Below are positions 52,087 to 62,087 of a stretch of 64,000 nt of DNA, one piece after another; within the stretch, counting starts at the first letter, position 1, and each line of letters starts with the position of its first letter. The notes under the pieces are model-generated. The model was not told the origin of the DNA. It searched no databases and was given only the letters and a program-made list of their open reading frames with translations. A program made the position numbers and the translations under genes. Origin of the DNA: Pyropia haitanensis (lineage: Eukaryota > Rhodophyta > Bangiophyceae > Bangiales > Bangiaceae); NCBI GenBank assembly GCA_008729055.1, contig SDUX01000006.1, positions 1,807,501 to 1,871,500 of the forward strand, given 5' to 3'.

Positions 52087-53360
52087 GCGGCGAGCGGTTT
52101 CTTAACTGGTGGGGCGCCCGCGGCGGGGAGGGGAGGGGGGGTGTTGCGTGTAGCCCTGGACTGGCCAATGTGCCATGCTGGGCGCTGTTGTCAGCCACTC
52201 CTCATGCTCATATGCTCTTTGGGCAGCAGCCCACTTCCTTCAACTGCCCATCGAATGCCTTGTTAGTCTCATCGGCGCTCGTCAGACGCAGAGGATGACG
52301 GTTGTCTCGACTGTCTGTGACACCTGGCGGGGTGGTGCAGTCAGGCCCAAAGCTGGTTGACTTTCTGTGCGTGATTTCGTACTCTTTTTTCCAGTGAGTG
52401 ACTTGTGTTGCCCATGTACTTAACTACGGCTGACTGCACCTCCAGCCTCCAACTCCACCCGTCCAACGCTTCCGAGCGTGTGGAAGCATCCTGCTGCGCC
52501 TTGTTCATTGGCTGTTTCTCATTGCAAGTGTCCAATCACAGGGCTCATGTATCTCATTGATACTGTACTGTACGCCTCGACGCCGAGGTCTGAGCGGGAC
52601 ATCCAACAACCGAGTCACACCCCCTCCTTCCCCCCAGTCTGCCTGCCGACGAGGCCTTCCGAGTTCCCTCTCCATACGGGTCGCCCGGCGCCCGGTGGCG
52701 CCCGCGCGACCCCAGCAGGCCCTGCGCCACACGCGGGCGAGAGCCAACGGCTGGGTTTGCCCGCGTGTCTCCCCCGCGCGGTGCCCGTCTTGGCCAGCGG
52801 CTGCACATCCGCCGCCACAGTGGCCCGCCGCGCAGCGACCGTGTGCGAGTGGAGCGAGCGAGCGGCGGGTCTATTCTTGCTGTTGGTGTGCGCGGGTCCC
52901 AAGGGGGGGGGCGGTGTGCTGAAGGTGAGCCCGCGGGGGGGGTGTCGCACTGGTGTGAGGGATGGCGCACCGGCTGGGATGGGAGCGGGTGCCGCGGACC
53001 TCGTTAGTCGCTCCTCTACTTCCGGCTCCCCCAGCGGCCGCCCGGCAGCGTCCATCGGCCGAGCACAGCGCAGCGCAGGCGCGCACATACCCTTGGCCAC
53101 CCTCGACCCTCGACGGTCGCTCAGCTGCTACCCTCCCTGAACCCCGTGTACATCTGGCGCTCTTCGTCGCCATTGCTACACGTCACCCCACGTCTCTCCC
53201 TCTGGTCCTCCTGTGACAGCCTGGCCTCTGGCCTATCCGCTCCTCACTGCCCTTCCCTCACAAGTCCTTTCTCACCCCCGCTTTGTTCTTGCCCCACCCT
53301 TTCTCCCTCTCCCTCCCTTCTCGGCCCGCCCTTTTGTTCTCACATCTCAGGTGCGACACT
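52087..53360. other. Intergenic RseP-like gene to cysteine dioxygenase
   Basis: About 1.3 kb, with a moderately A+T-rich part at 52150-52420 and a C/T-rich leader at 53150-53350 ending in CTCAG just before the CDO start. That end could be an acceptor of a 5' UTR intron. No gene is seen. Confidence 0.5.
53220..53350 (+). promoter_or_regulatory. Pyrimidine-rich leader of cysteine dioxygenase
   Basis: A very long C/T-rich tract ends in CATCTCAG about ten bases before the ATG. It may be a leader element of the kind seen at other genes here, or the polypyrimidine tract and acceptor of a 5' UTR intron. Confidence 0.4.
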
Positions 53361-54197
53361 ATGGCTGTGCTACCCAATTGTCCCCCCCCGGCCCCCCACC
53401 GCCCCCTTGAGCGCCCCGACCCCGTACTGGTGTCCGCTCTAGTGGCTGGAGACGGGGACGCGGTGGCGGCCCGCCTCGCCGGCGATGAGCTGGTGAATGC
53501 GGCCGCCCTCCGCCCCTACATCTTCTTTGACGGCACCAAGCCGTACACCCGCAACGTCATCACCGTCAACGAGCACTATGCGCTCATTGCCATGTGTTGG
53601 TCGCCGGGCCGCGCGTCGCCGGTGCACGACCACGCGGGCTCTGGTTGCTGGCTACGCGTGGTCAGCGGCGAGCTGTTTGAGGCCCTCTACTCGGCGCCCG
53701 GGGGGGAGGGGGACGACGGGCCGCTGTGTAGCGGCACAGGCAAGGCCCTTGTGGGTAAGCCCCTGCCGTCCTTGGACGAGGACGGGGTGGCTGACGCGTG
53801 CGCCCGCACCGCCACGGTGAGCGACGCGGACAACAGTGGCAGCGACGCAGACGGCGGCGGCTGTGACCAGCAGGTGCGGCTGATCTCCCGCCGCCCCCTC
53901 CCCGCCGGCAGCTGCTCGTACATGGAGGACAACATTGGCATACACGCCGTGTCCAATTCCTCGTCTGTCACCCCCGCCGTGTCGCTCCACTGCTACGCCC
54001 CCCCGTTTGCTTCGTGCCATGTGTTTGGGCGGGTGGTGAACGACAAGGGCGTGGCGGGCGCGATTGAACGTGTCGGCAAGGAGGTGGTGATGACCTTTGA
54101 CTCTGTGGGGGGTGTGGTGTTGGGGGAGCCCGGGGGGGCGCTGATCAAGAGCTTTGTGCCGGAGGGGCAGGGGGACGTCCTGATGTATGACATTTAG
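53361..54197 (+). CDS. CDO1: Cysteine dioxygenase (type I)
   Basis: Predicted 278-residue cupin enzyme that oxidises cysteine to cysteine sulfinate with O2 and non-haem iron in the cytosol. This is the first step toward taurine and hypotaurine in animals and of sulfur amino acid disposal generally. The 3-His iron site is visible: H89 and H91 in SPVHDHAGSGCW and H195 in IGIHAVSN. C96 is placed like the Cys of the Cys-Tyr cofactor, with the Tyr in SYMEDN. The preceding RNVITVNEHYALIAMCWSPG matches CDO rather than plant N-terminal cysteine oxidases. Between the HDH motif and the third His there is an acidic, Ser/Gly-rich insertion of about 60 residues, and a tail follows the cupin, so the protein is longer than the ~200-residue animal enzyme. 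Red algae accumulate taurine; the link is inference. Intronless. Confidence 0.93.
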   Translation: MAVLPNCPPPAPHRPLERPDPVLVSALVAGDGDAVAARLAGDELVNAAALRPYIFFDGTKPYTRNVITVNEHYALIAMCWSPGRASPVHDHAGSGCWLRVVSGELFEALYSAPGGEGDDGPLCSGTGKALVGKPLPSLDEDGVADACARTATVSDADNSGSDADGGGCDQQVRLISRRPLPAGSCSYMEDNIGIHAVSNSSSVTPAVSLHCYAPPFASCHVFGRVVNDKGVAGAIERVGKEVVMTFDSVGGVVLGEPGGALIKSFVPEGQGDVLMYDI

Positions 54198-54661
54198 CGG
54201 CGCTGCAGGGCGCGACGGGTGAGCCGTGAATCCACGGTGTACCTGGGAGGAGGGGGGTCTCGGGTGCTGAAGTGTGCCTGTTGTATTTCTAGCGAGTAGT
54301 AGCAAGCAGCCCGTCTTTGTACTCTACTGGTTCTTGGTTGCAGCGTGAGGAGCTTGCCGTGTGTGGATGTGGCGACTGGAAGGGTGCTCGCAGATGGCCG
54401 CTTGTGCAGGCCAGTGTGGCAAGCGATGGTCCCAGACGGAATGGCACAGACTGCCCGCTTGTCAGAACTGCCCGATTGCGTACGTCGACCGGGGCGAACG
54501 CGCGACAGAGGTACCTCGCAGAGAAGAACACAGACCAAAACAGAATACCAATGTACCCATAGTTGTATATACACGCACGCGGAACATCACTGTACACACG
54601 TCCCACGGTGGGGTCGAGGTCCCAGTACGCACTGGCACCACACACTCCCGCCCGCGCCCGC
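54198..54661. other. Intergenic between converging genes
   Basis: Shared 3' region of CDO (+) and the cysteine-repeat protein (-), moderately A+T-rich around 54270-54330 and 54530-54600. No gene is seen. Confidence 0.6.
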
Positions 54662-55828
54662 CTAGCAGTTCTCCAGGCAAACCGCCACCACCGCAGTCTT
54701 GCTTGCCCGCTCGCAGTAGTGGCGACCGCCCGGGGCGCCGCCGCCCATGCGCCAAAACTCCTTCGTCACGCTCTCGTACGCGCACTTGCTGCTGCCCGAA
54801 CAGTCGCACACGTAGCCGTCCTTGCAGTCGCGCTCGCCACACACGTCCCGCCCGTCCGCGTCGAGGCCCGTGTGAACGGCGCACTTGTCGAGGGAGCCCG
54901 ACACGACGCTCTTGAGGCCGCACGTGCAGCGGTCGGCGGTGAGCGTGCAGCCCGGGGGCGGGGGCGTCGGCACGGGCGTCGGCATGGGACCAACCACCTC
55001 GGTCAGCGCCTGCGCGACGGGGCGGCGCTCGCAGTAGGTCTCACCGGCAGGCAGGCCCGACGCGGTCGTTGCCACCCACACGGGCGACGTGACGGTCGAG
55101 CGGGAGCACTTTTGGCTGCCCCCGCATACGCACACGTACGACGGCGAGCAGTCGCGCTCGATGCAGCGGCTGCGGTCGCCCGTCGTGTCCACGTGCGAGT
55201 AGCAGGTGCCCGAGCCGCGGACAGCGGATTTGAGGTCGCACTCGCACTCGGTGGGGGTGTAGAGGCAGTCGCGCGCGGTCGCCCGCACCGACGGGGTCGC
55301 CAAGGCCGGGCGGACACTCAGGCGCATCTCGTCCAGGGACGTCAGCTTGTTCGACACGGACGCGAGTACCGCGTCGCGGTCGCTGGGCGACTCGCCGAGT
55401 GGCACCGCCCGGTCCGACAGGACCTGCCCGGACGTGTCGAAGAGGAAGAGGTGGAGGGAGCCCCCGCGGGAGCCGGCCACCGCCTTGGTCACATACGCAT
55501 AGTCGGTGGCGCCATTGCCGTCAATGTCGCCCAGCTTGATCAGCTTCTCAGGGTCAAACTCGTCGGCGGCGGCGGCGACGGTGGCGGCCGATGGCGCCGC
55601 CACCCCCCTCCCTTCCTCCCCGGCATCGCCGTCCACCTTGGCCGCCGCCGCCGCCCCCGACGCGCGCACAGTGGCCGCCTGCTTCTCCGCCACAATCGTG
55701 CGGATGGTACGCATCGCGGGCGGCATCATGACGCGGGACAGGGAGGCAGACGCCGAGCCCGCCGCGGCCAGCACGAGCAGACACCCAGACACAACGACTG
55801 CGCCCCGGGTCAGCCGCGCGTGTCCCAT
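54662..55828 (-). CDS. Secreted protein with calcium-loop motif and two 10-cysteine repeats
   Basis: Predicted 388 residues. A signal peptide is clear (LTRGAVVVSGCLLVLAAAGSASA). A region near residues 90-170 contains GDIDGNGATDYAYV, a DxDGNGxxD calcium-binding loop like those of FG-GAP/integrin-alpha repeats, and probably one beta-propeller blade. Two homologous cysteine-rich repeats then follow (about residues 185-265 and 290-380), joined by a Pro/Thr linker. Each has ten cysteines with nearly identical spacing: C-x6-C-x-C-x11/12-C-x12/13-C-x4-C-x5-C-x-C-x5-C-x22/24-C. They share the core CxERDCxxxYVCxCxGSxKC. Two further cysteines end the protein. I do not recognise the repeat as a named family. 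An extracellular or cell-wall role is likely. An in-frame ATG at 55909 would add 27 residues before the signal peptide and is less likely. Confidence 0.82.
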   Translation of the reverse strand: MGHARLTRGAVVVSGCLLVLAAAGSASASLSRVMMPPAMRTIRTIVAEKQAATVRASGAAAAAKVDGDAGEEGRGVAAPSAATVAAAADEFDPEKLIKLGDIDGNGATDYAYVTKAVAGSRGGSLHLFLFDTSGQVLSDRAVPLGESPSDRDAVLASVSNKLTSLDEMRLSVRPALATPSVRATARDCLYTPTECECDLKSAVRGSGTCYSHVDTTGDRSRCIERDCSPSYVCVCGGSQKCSRSTVTSPVWVATTASGLPAGETYCERRPVAQALTEVVGPMPTPVPTPPPPGCTLTADRCTCGLKSVVSGSLDKCAVHTGLDADGRDVCGERDCKDGYVCDCSGSSKCAYESVTKEFWRMGGGAPGGRHYCERASKTAVVAVCLENC

Positions 55829-58800
55829 GGTCGAGACTGGGTGGCGGCGGGAGGGGAAGAAAAAACGCAGAGGCCAAGAGAGCGGGGAGGGGTGGGGGGG
55901 TACCGACAAGGCCGAGGATGGGAGGTCTCAAGAGAGGGAACTGGTGAGGTGACAGAGAGCAGCCGTGACGGTCGCGGTGTGTGAGGTGGGAACGAGGGGG
56001 CGGCGAGTTGACGCCTATCCGCTTCGGAGCTGGTTGCAGCTGCTGGTGCTGGTCTGCAGAGAGAGCGCCTTCAACGCTGCGGGCACTCAAGTAGCGGTGC
56101 CGTCACGCCGCCCCACCGCACAGCCCCACCGCACGGCCCCGCGCGCTCCGCCTCGACATGACCGGCGGCTCCACCCCGCTGCAACCAGCGTCACCCCGGC
56201 CGTCAGCCCAGCCAGCCCGACCCGCTGCAGCGCCCCGCTCGGCTGCTATGAGAGACCGCGCCTAGCCCCACCCCCCCCAGCCCATGGTCATCGTAACGCC
56301 GCAGCAGCAGGCCCAGATTCAGGGGGGCGTGGCGAGGAGGGCGCGAGGGGGGACAAGGGGCGCCAGCGCGGCCACGTGGGAGGGCGACGGTACCGAGCCA
56401 TCCTTCCCCCCCCCCGTCGTCTGCCCTGCGCCCGTCACGCTCGCAACCATGATGGTGGCCGGCAGAATTCCAGTCGCCGCCGCCCGCGGCGGTAGGATGG
56501 CGGCCACGCCGCGGCGGGGGGGATGAGGGCCAGCTGCGCGCCCCATTCGAAGCTGCTGCCGACCCTTTCCCCACCCCCCACCCCCACCCGCTCCCCGGGG
56601 CGTCAACGCGGTTCAACTGCGAACGCCGACGGCGAGCCGTGCAGGCAATGCCACACGCGGCCGGCCATGGCGGCGGCTGGGACGCGGCAGGACGACGACC
56701 CGACCCGCCGCGGCGCCGCCGTAGACGGCAGCACAACACGGGCGGTCAGCGCCGGTGGGCGGCGGGGGCGGCGGCGCGGGCGGGCGGGGTCAAATTCCAC
56801 CGCCACCCATTGTCTTCCCCGCGCCACGCGCTCTCCATTGTCCATGCACGGGCCTGCCCGCGTCAACTCTCCCGGCCGAACAGATCCCGGTGGGCCGACG
56901 GTGTGTACGTAAGTTCCCATTCCGGCGTGGTGCTTGTCTCAAGTACACCATTTAACCCGAAGGGGGCTCCCCGCTCGGCGGCGGTGGTCCCACGGCGTGG
57001 GCACAAGCGCGGGCGGGGGCGGCCGCCGCCCGGCGGGCGGCCGTGACAGCTGTGCCACGGCCCACCGGCACGCGAGGGCGAGGGGGACGCCTCTTTCCTG
57101 CGGCGGCGCACCGGCCGCGACAGGGGCCTGTCGTCGACACACGCAGGCTACGTCCCGTACCAGCGCTTGCCGCAGCCCTGCCTCGAGGCAGCACGTACTC
57201 CACCGATGCGACTAGAAGAGCGCCGCCGCGCATGAGTCGACGAGTGCCGTGATCCACCACGGCACATTGCACCTCACTCCACCTGCTTCCCTCCCTTCTT
57301 GGCTATGAGCGCCCATCGCTGCCGCTACGACCACGAATGCGTATGCCTCCCACCGCCTTGAATGGCCGCCGCTCCTCGGCCTTGACGGCAGCCACGCTGG
57401 CGCCCACACCAGCCGTTGCCACGTCTGCGACCGCCGCCATCGATGGCGCCATCGGTCTTGGCAACGTTTGCCATCGACGAGGCTGTCGTGTTTCCGACGG
57501 CGGCGCCGACAGCAGGCGCGCACTACCGCACCGACCGCTGTGCCCAGTGCGTGGGCTGGGCCGCCCGTGTCAACAGGCAATGGCGGCAACCGCGGCATCT
57601 GTGGTCGGGGGTGGCGGCGGCGGGGGTCCGGGCGACACCAAGGAGGAGCGCAGCCGCCGTTCAGGCGCTTCGCGGCGCTCGAGACCTGAAGAAACGACCG
57701 GTCGTCTTCCCATGAATTCTGTATTGGTTTTCTCCAATGTTGTCCGCCGTCAAAACATGGTCATGGTCAGCTTTTCTTTGTCAACGGGCTATATCCGGGC
57801 CGATGGGATGTCCGAGGGGTCGTTTTCCGGGCAGGCTTGATCTTAACTTTGACCAGAGCGAACTAGTCCGGATGACCGAAATTGAAAAAAAACCCGATCA
57901 TTTCTCGAGTTGCGCAGAACGTGTCAAATTTGGTTCCGTAGCTCTCCGCAATGCCATCTTCTGCTACTTCGCGTGCTTTCTCGATGACGTGGCCGTAAGT
58001 AGGATCCGATTGTCTCGGTCTGCGGACCGTGCCGCCCTGCTGACCCGATCAGCCTGACACTCGGGGTGCCTCGGGTGAGGACACGCCGACAAGCGACAAG
58101 ATTCGAGGGCGACCCAGCCGCGGTGGACGGTTTCCTTTGAGGGCGCCCCGTGGATCGGGCCACCCCCGCCCACTACGTCGCGCGCCGCGGTGTTGGGTGG
58201 CGGTACGCTGGCGCGCTCCCTGCCTGCCAGAGCGACGGTGCTGCTGCACCCGCGTCCCCCCATGCCCTGTCGGTAGACGGCGGTCTCCGACCGATCCACC
58301 GCTCGGTGGACCGACCCCCTTCCAGGTAGCTGGACAAGGCAGTACGTTGCAGCGCGGGTGCTCTGCGAGGACAAGTCCCTGCCCCTACGGGAGGTCCGCC
58401 GCGCCACCTGTGTACCCCCACGGACATTTGGCGCCACTCGCCGCGTCGCCTGCCAGCCTCCAGCGTGGGCCTGCCCCCGCGTTCGCCGTAGATGCATACT
58501 ATACTGGACCTGGCTGGTGCCTACCGCCAGCGCACAGCCAGGTGGAGCTGCGTCGGGCCACCGGTGTTACCGCCGAGGTCCCACTCGCAGCCTATGGTTC
58601 CTTCGTAGCAGACAGGCGACCCCTTTTTTGGGCCACCGGCGTCCCTCGTGGTGGCGCCGCCGCTCCGTGTTCCGCCGGGGTTCCCCCCACCACCGACCCA
58701 CTCGGGTCGGTGCCGCCACCGCCGCCGTCACCCAGCAGGCCGCGTCGCCCGCATGACCCTCCCCCCCCCCCCCCCGCGCCCCCACCACCCATACGGCACA

Positions 58801-59498
58801 CGGCGACGCGACCGACAATGGGGGTGCGACACTCGCAGGCCGGGTCTGACTGGGGGGCGCGCGTGTGGGTGTCCGATGCGGACCCCCCGCGTGGCGCTCC
58901 TCAGAACCCCCCCCCCCCCCCCCGGGCCCTCCCCTGGCGCGCTCGATGGGGTCCACCTATGGGAGGGGAGTGCGCGCCCCCGGCGGGCGCCGCCACCACC
59001 ACAGCGTCGGCGGCGCCCCCCCCTGCCGCCGCGCCGCCGACACGGCGCCGCCGCCGTCTGCCGGTGGGGGGCCCCGCCGCCGCCAGCGTCGCCGCGGCCG
59101 GCTGGGACCGCCACGGCCGCGGCGGCGGCGCCCGCGGCGCGGCCGTCGCGGGGCCGTTGCTCCCTTCTTGGCGCCGCCGTCCGCGGCGCGGCGGGGTGCG
59201 CCGCCCCGACGGCCGCCGCACCCCGCCACGGCCTTCTGCTCCCCTCCCCACCCTCGTCTCTCCGCCTGTGCCGCGCTCGTCGGCGGCCTCGTCCGCCACG
59301 CTTGGTCGCCCGCGTCAGCCCGCTCCCCCTTCCTCCGCCGACTCGGGCTGTGGTGGTGGTGGTCTGTCGCTGCGGGCGCGTCCACCGCGGGCGGCCGCCG
59401 TCGGCCCCACCGTTGGCAACGCCGACCCCCCTCCCCCCCCCCCCCATCCATTCACCGCGTCCCCCACCCCCCCCCCCCTCACCGGGTCACCCTCCACC
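55829..59498. other. Long divergent intergenic region
   Basis: About 3.7 kb between the cysteine-repeat gene (-) and the FG-GAP gene (+). No domain is found in any frame. There is a striking A+T-rich stretch at about 57690-58010, including AAAAAAAA-type runs. The minus-strand leader just above 55828 is C/T-rich on the coding strand. The plus-strand frame is open from 58137 into the FG-GAP gene, but sequence before 59499 shows no protein signal. Confidence 0.5.
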
Positions 59499-59815
59499 AT
59501 GACCGGGACGTCCCCCCCCGACGGCGGCGGCGGCGCCACCACCCCCACCGACTCCGACGGTACGGCCAGCCCCCTCCTGCCGCCGGCGGCGCCCGCCGGC
59601 GGCGGCGGCCGTGCCGCGGGCGCGCCCGCCGCCGCCGCCGCGGGCGGCTCCCCCCGCTGCTGCCGCCCGGTGGCGGGTGGCGGCAGCGGCGGCCGCCGCT
59701 GGCGGCGGCTGCTCACCACCGCCGTGGCGGTGGTCGCGGCGGGGGGGGTCGCCGCGCTCGGCGCGGCGGCGCTCGCGTCACGGCGGGCCGCCGCGGCGGC
59801 GGCGGTGGCGGGTGT

Positions 59816-59849
<34 letters not shown>

Positions 59850-61657
59850 GACGCGGCCGCCGCGGCCAGCGTCGGCGGCAACGGCGGCCGCGGCGGCGGC
59901 GGCGCGCGGACGACACGAGGGACGGGCACGTCTGGCGGCGGCGGCGGCGGCGGCGGCGGCAAGGCGTCGTCGTCGCCTCGGCGGCGGCGGCAGCCGTGGC
60001 GGCGGACCCCCCCCCCCCCCCCCCCAGGCAGGGGTCACGCCCCCCCCCCCCCCCGAGTCGCCCGTCTGGACCGACGTGTCGGTCACGGCGGGCATCCCCG
60101 CGGAGCGGGCGCTAAAGTACGGCGGCCCCGCCGTCGCGGACCTCGACGGCGACGGCTGGGCCGACGCGGTGCTGCTCAACCACCACCGCTCGCCGACGCG
60201 GGTGGTGTGGGGTGGCCCCGGCGGCCGGCTGACGCCCGGCGCGGACCTCCACCCCGCCGCGTCAGACGTGCACGGCGTGGCGGCGGCGGCCCTCCCGGGG
60301 GGGGCGGCCGCATGACGGTCGTCGTCGCGCGGGGGGGGGGGTGGGGGCGCGCGCCGCGGCCGCCGTGGGTGCTCGTCCCGACGCGGCACCGCCGGTGGGT
60401 GCACGTCGACGGCCGCGCCGGCCTGGGGGGGGCCGCCGCCCGCGGCCGCTCGCCGCGGCTGCTCGACCCGCGCGGCGCGGGCGCGCCCGAGCTGCTGCTC
60501 ATAAACTACCGCGGCCGCGGCGTGCGGCGGCCGCGGCGGGACCGGCAGCTGGTCTACACGCCGGCCACGGCGGCGGCGGCGGCGGCGCGCCGGGGCGGCG
60601 GCGGCGGCGGCCGGCCAACGTGGACGCGCCGCCGCGGGAGCGGCTTTGAGGCTGCCGCCGCCGAGGCGGCGGTCATCGTCACCCTCCCCGACGGCACCGC
60701 CGGCCTCGTCACCTTTCCCTGGCTCCGCGTCTGGGCAACGTACCCCAACGGCACGTACGCAGACGTGACCGCCGCGGTGATGGGCGGCGCGTCCGTCGCG
60801 GCGGCGCTGTCGCCCATCGCGGGCGTCGCGGCGGTGCACTGGGCGCGCGCCGCCGCCGCGGCGGGCGCGCCCGACCTGTACCTAACCCGCTCGGCGGGGC
60901 GGCCCGACGTGCTGCTCCGCGCGACCCGCCGCGGCGGCTACGCCGACGCGTCCGTCGCGGCGGGCGTCACGGCCGCCACCGCCGGCGGCAGCCGCGGCGT
61001 GGCGGTGGCGGACTTTAACAATGACGGCGAGGCGGACGTGTACGTGGTCGCCACCGCCACGCCGCGCGCCGCCGACACGCTGCTGCTCGGCACCGCGCCG
61101 GGCCGCCCGTTCCGCGCCGTCCGCGTCGCGCCGCCGCCGCCGTTTGTCCGCGGCGCGGGCGGCCGGCGGGCGCGCCGCGGGGGGGGGGTCGGCGACGCCG
61201 CGCCGGGCGACGGCGTCGCGGCGCTCGACGCGGACGCGGACGGGCGGGTGGACGTGCTGCTCGGGGATGGGGACCAGGACGACCTGGCGCGGGCGGGGGT
61301 GTGGCGGCTGCTGCGCAACACGCCGCCGCCGGGGGGGGGGGGGGGGGGGGGTACCTCGCGCTCCGCGTCGGCGCGTCGCCGGCCGGCCGCGCGTCCGCGC
61401 TCGGCGCGGTCGTCCGCGTCGCCGCGCGCGGCGGCGGCCGCCGCGGCGGCCGGCGGGTGTGGTGGCGCCGCGTCGGCGAGGGCGGGCCGGTCTTTTCGCA
61501 GAGCGTCAACGAGCTCGTCCACGTTGGCCTCGGCACGGTGCGGTCGGTCGACGTGCGCGTGCGGTGGAGTGACGGCGGCGTCGCGACCGCGAGGGCGGTG
61601 CCGCCGTCGGGAAAAGGGGGGGTGCTGGCGCTGGGCCGCCCGCGGGTGGTGACGTGA
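59499..61657 (+). CDS. FG-GAP repeat / ASPIC-UnbV membrane protein, frame broken at homopolymers
   Basis: The start MTGTSPPDGGGGATT is followed by a low-complexity region and one hydrophobic helix (LLTTAVAVVAAGGVAALGAA), giving a type II membrane topology. The outer part holds FG-GAP/VCBS-like repeats with calcium loops: GGPAVADLDGDGWADAVLLN (60120-60180), VAVADFNNDGEADVYV (~61003-61050) and VAALDADADGRVDVLL (~61220-61265). The C-terminus matches the ASPIC/UnbV domain: ALRVGASPAGRASALGAVV and NELVHVGLGTVRSVDVRVRW. Reading moves between frames at poly-C runs (60010-60027, 60041-60055), at a poly-G region (60297-60340), and at a poly-G run (61328-61350), again most simply explained by run-length errors. 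Proteins of this class are usually extracellular and of unknown function. Together the segments total about 700 residues. Confidence 0.7.
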
Positions 61658-61904
61658 GCGAGGGGGGGAGGGGGGGGGGGGGGGGACGGAGGCGGAGTGG
61701 CCGCGACAAGACAAAGGGGGACAGGGAGCGGCAAGAACAAACAAAGGAAAGGGCGTGCGCGGAGAGGAGAGACAGAAAGAGTTGCCCGCCGCCCCGCCCT
61801 GGGACGGCAAGAGGAGAAAAGAGAGACAAGAGTTGCCCGCCTCCCCGGCCGGTGCCGCCACACCCACCACCGCAGCGGGAGCACCAGCCGCCGACGTCGC
61901 CGCT

Positions 61905-61978
<74 letters not shown>

Positions 61979-62087
61979 ATCAACCCCACGCGGCCACAGC
62001 ACCCCGCCGTGAGCGGCGACCGTCCGCCGTCACCAGGCCGCCGTCGTAAGCGCCACCCCCCCCCCCCCCCCCTCCCCCCAACAGCGC
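61658..62087. other. Intergenic between converging genes
   Basis: 3' regions of the FG-GAP gene (+) and MoaA/CNX2 (-). It includes poly-G at 61670-61685, a purine-rich stretch (61705-61830), and the (CCG)n array at 61912-61978. No gene is seen. Confidence 0.6.
61912..61978. repeat. (CCG)n microsatellite, about 22 units
   Basis: The longest uninterrupted trinucleotide array in the window. It is non-coding, about 110 bases from the MoaA stop codon and probably in the 3' UTR. Confidence 0.9.

Noticed and set aside
57337..57840. 167-codon plus-strand open frame as a small gene
   Set aside because: No domain or leader, and composition changes abruptly within it as it enters the A+T-rich stretch.
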